DNA from: Candidatus Izemoplasmatales bacterium | GTDB lineage: Bacteria > Bacillota_I > Bacilli_A > Izemoplasmatales > Hujiaoplasmataceae | Length of the DNA: 5,768 bases | Reading direction: 5' to 3' | NCBI GenBank assembly: GCA_028691335.1 | Contig: JAQUZK010000097.1 | Span: forward strand, 1 to 5,768 | Shown: one piece after another, positions 5,307 through 5,768 of the stretch | Layout: every line of letters starts with the position of its first letter | Numbering within the stretch: position 1 is the stretch's first letter | Position numbers and translations under genes: made by a program | The notes under the pieces: model-generated | What the model saw: only the letters and a program-made list of their open reading frames with translations | Databases searched by the model: none | What the model was told of the DNA's origin: nothing

Positions 5307-5768
5307 TTATTCAAATCTCTTAATCATTTTTTCAAGTTCTACGCTAAGCACTTTAGGAATATTATCGCCATAAATATTATTGTAATATTTTTTTATTAAT
5401 TCTATTTCATTTATCCATTCTTCTTTATCAACTTCAAAGACTTTGTTTAAATCATCCTTTGAAATATTAAGGCCATTAAGATCTAGTTTTTTAATATCCG
5501 GTAATATACCAATAGGAGTTTCATAATAATTATTCACTCCGTCTACTCTTTCAAATATCCATTTTAAAACCCTACTGTTTTCGCCAAAACCAGGCCATAG
5601 GAATCTGCTTTTATCTTTTCTAAACCAATTTATATAAAAAATTTTAGGAAGCTTTTCTGGTGTTGTAAGTTTTGAAACTTCCTCCCAGTGATTGATATAA
5701 TCGTAAATATTATAGCCAATGAAAGGTAACATAGCGAAAGGATCTCTTCTAACTTTTCCAATATTTTC
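5307..5768 (-). CDS. pckG: Phosphoenolpyruvate carboxykinase (GTP), C-terminal fragment
   Basis: The frame is open to the right edge of the window, so this is the last 153 residues of an enzyme of roughly 600. The enzyme interconverts oxaloacetate plus GTP with phosphoenolpyruvate, CO2 and GDP in the cytoplasm, for gluconeogenesis or, in some anaerobes, the anaplerotic direction. The fragment begins ENIGKVRRDPFAMLPF-GYN, a block typical of the GTP-type enzyme. It then has NWFRKD (47-52 of the fragment), FLWPGFGEN (56-64) and SRVLKW. This aromatic-rich stretch binds guanine in PckG and is absent from the unrelated ATP-type PckA. An in-frame ATG at 5732 is internal, not a start. The tail is the usual helical, charged end. 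A strong terminator follows. Confidence 0.95.
   Translation of the reverse strand, partial: ENIGKVRRDPFAMLPFIGYNIYDYINHWEEVSKLTTPEKLPKIFYINWFRKDKSRFLWPGFGENSRVLKWIFERVDGVNNYYETPIGILPDIKKLDLNGLNISKDDLNKVFEVDKEEWINEIELIKKYYNNIYGDNIPKVLSVELEKMIKRFE

Noticed and set aside
1..5768. Mycoplasma-type genetic code (TGA as Trp)
   Set aside because: All Trp codons read in the genes are TGG, and no frame continues through TGA.

Overview
This window comes from an AT-rich, low-GC Gram-positive-type bacterium (Bacillota, or an Acholeplasma/Haloplasma-like relative). The signs are short intergenic gaps, strong Shine-Dalgarno sequences of the AGGAGG/AGAGGTG type, TGnTATAAT extended -10 boxes, U-tract hairpin terminators and strongly A/T-biased codons. 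Tryptophan is encoded by TGG and no reading frame needs TGA read as Trp, so the standard code fits and a Mycoplasma/Spiroplasma origin is unlikely. The exact genus cannot be fixed from the sequence.

Left part, + strand. The window opens with the C-terminal end of an FtsX/MacB-type ABC transporter permease (1-294), closed by a hairpin terminator that also contains the next promoter. Then comes a two-gene operon with an 8-nt overlap. The first gene is an alpha-oxoamine synthase that looks much more like serine palmitoyltransferase than like the biotin (BioF) or threonine (Kbl) enzymes (391-1614). The second is a classical short-chain dehydrogenase (1607-2401). Together they could perform the first two steps of sphingoid-base synthesis: serine plus acyl-CoA to 3-ketosphinganine, then reduction to sphinganine. 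This is the most interesting part of the window, because de novo sphingoid synthesis is rarely described in low-GC Gram-positive lineages. A separately promoted D-2-hydroxyacid dehydrogenase follows (2455-3372).

Right part, - strand. A palindromic terminator at 3378-3401 separates the two convergent groups. Leftward-reading genes are a cysteine-type glutathione peroxidase homologue (3407-3928), a 12-helix major facilitator transporter of the drug-efflux type (3985-5193), and the C-terminal third or less of a GTP-type phosphoenolpyruvate carboxykinase that runs off the right edge (5307-5768), with its own strong terminator. The transporter and peroxidase may be partly co-transcribed, since no terminator is visible between them, but the peroxidase also has a plausible promoter of its own.

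Apart from the SPT/SDR pair and its promoter-in-terminator arrangement, the window is ordinary chromosomal housekeeping and accessory metabolism. No RNA gene, CRISPR array, insertion sequence or phage feature was seen.
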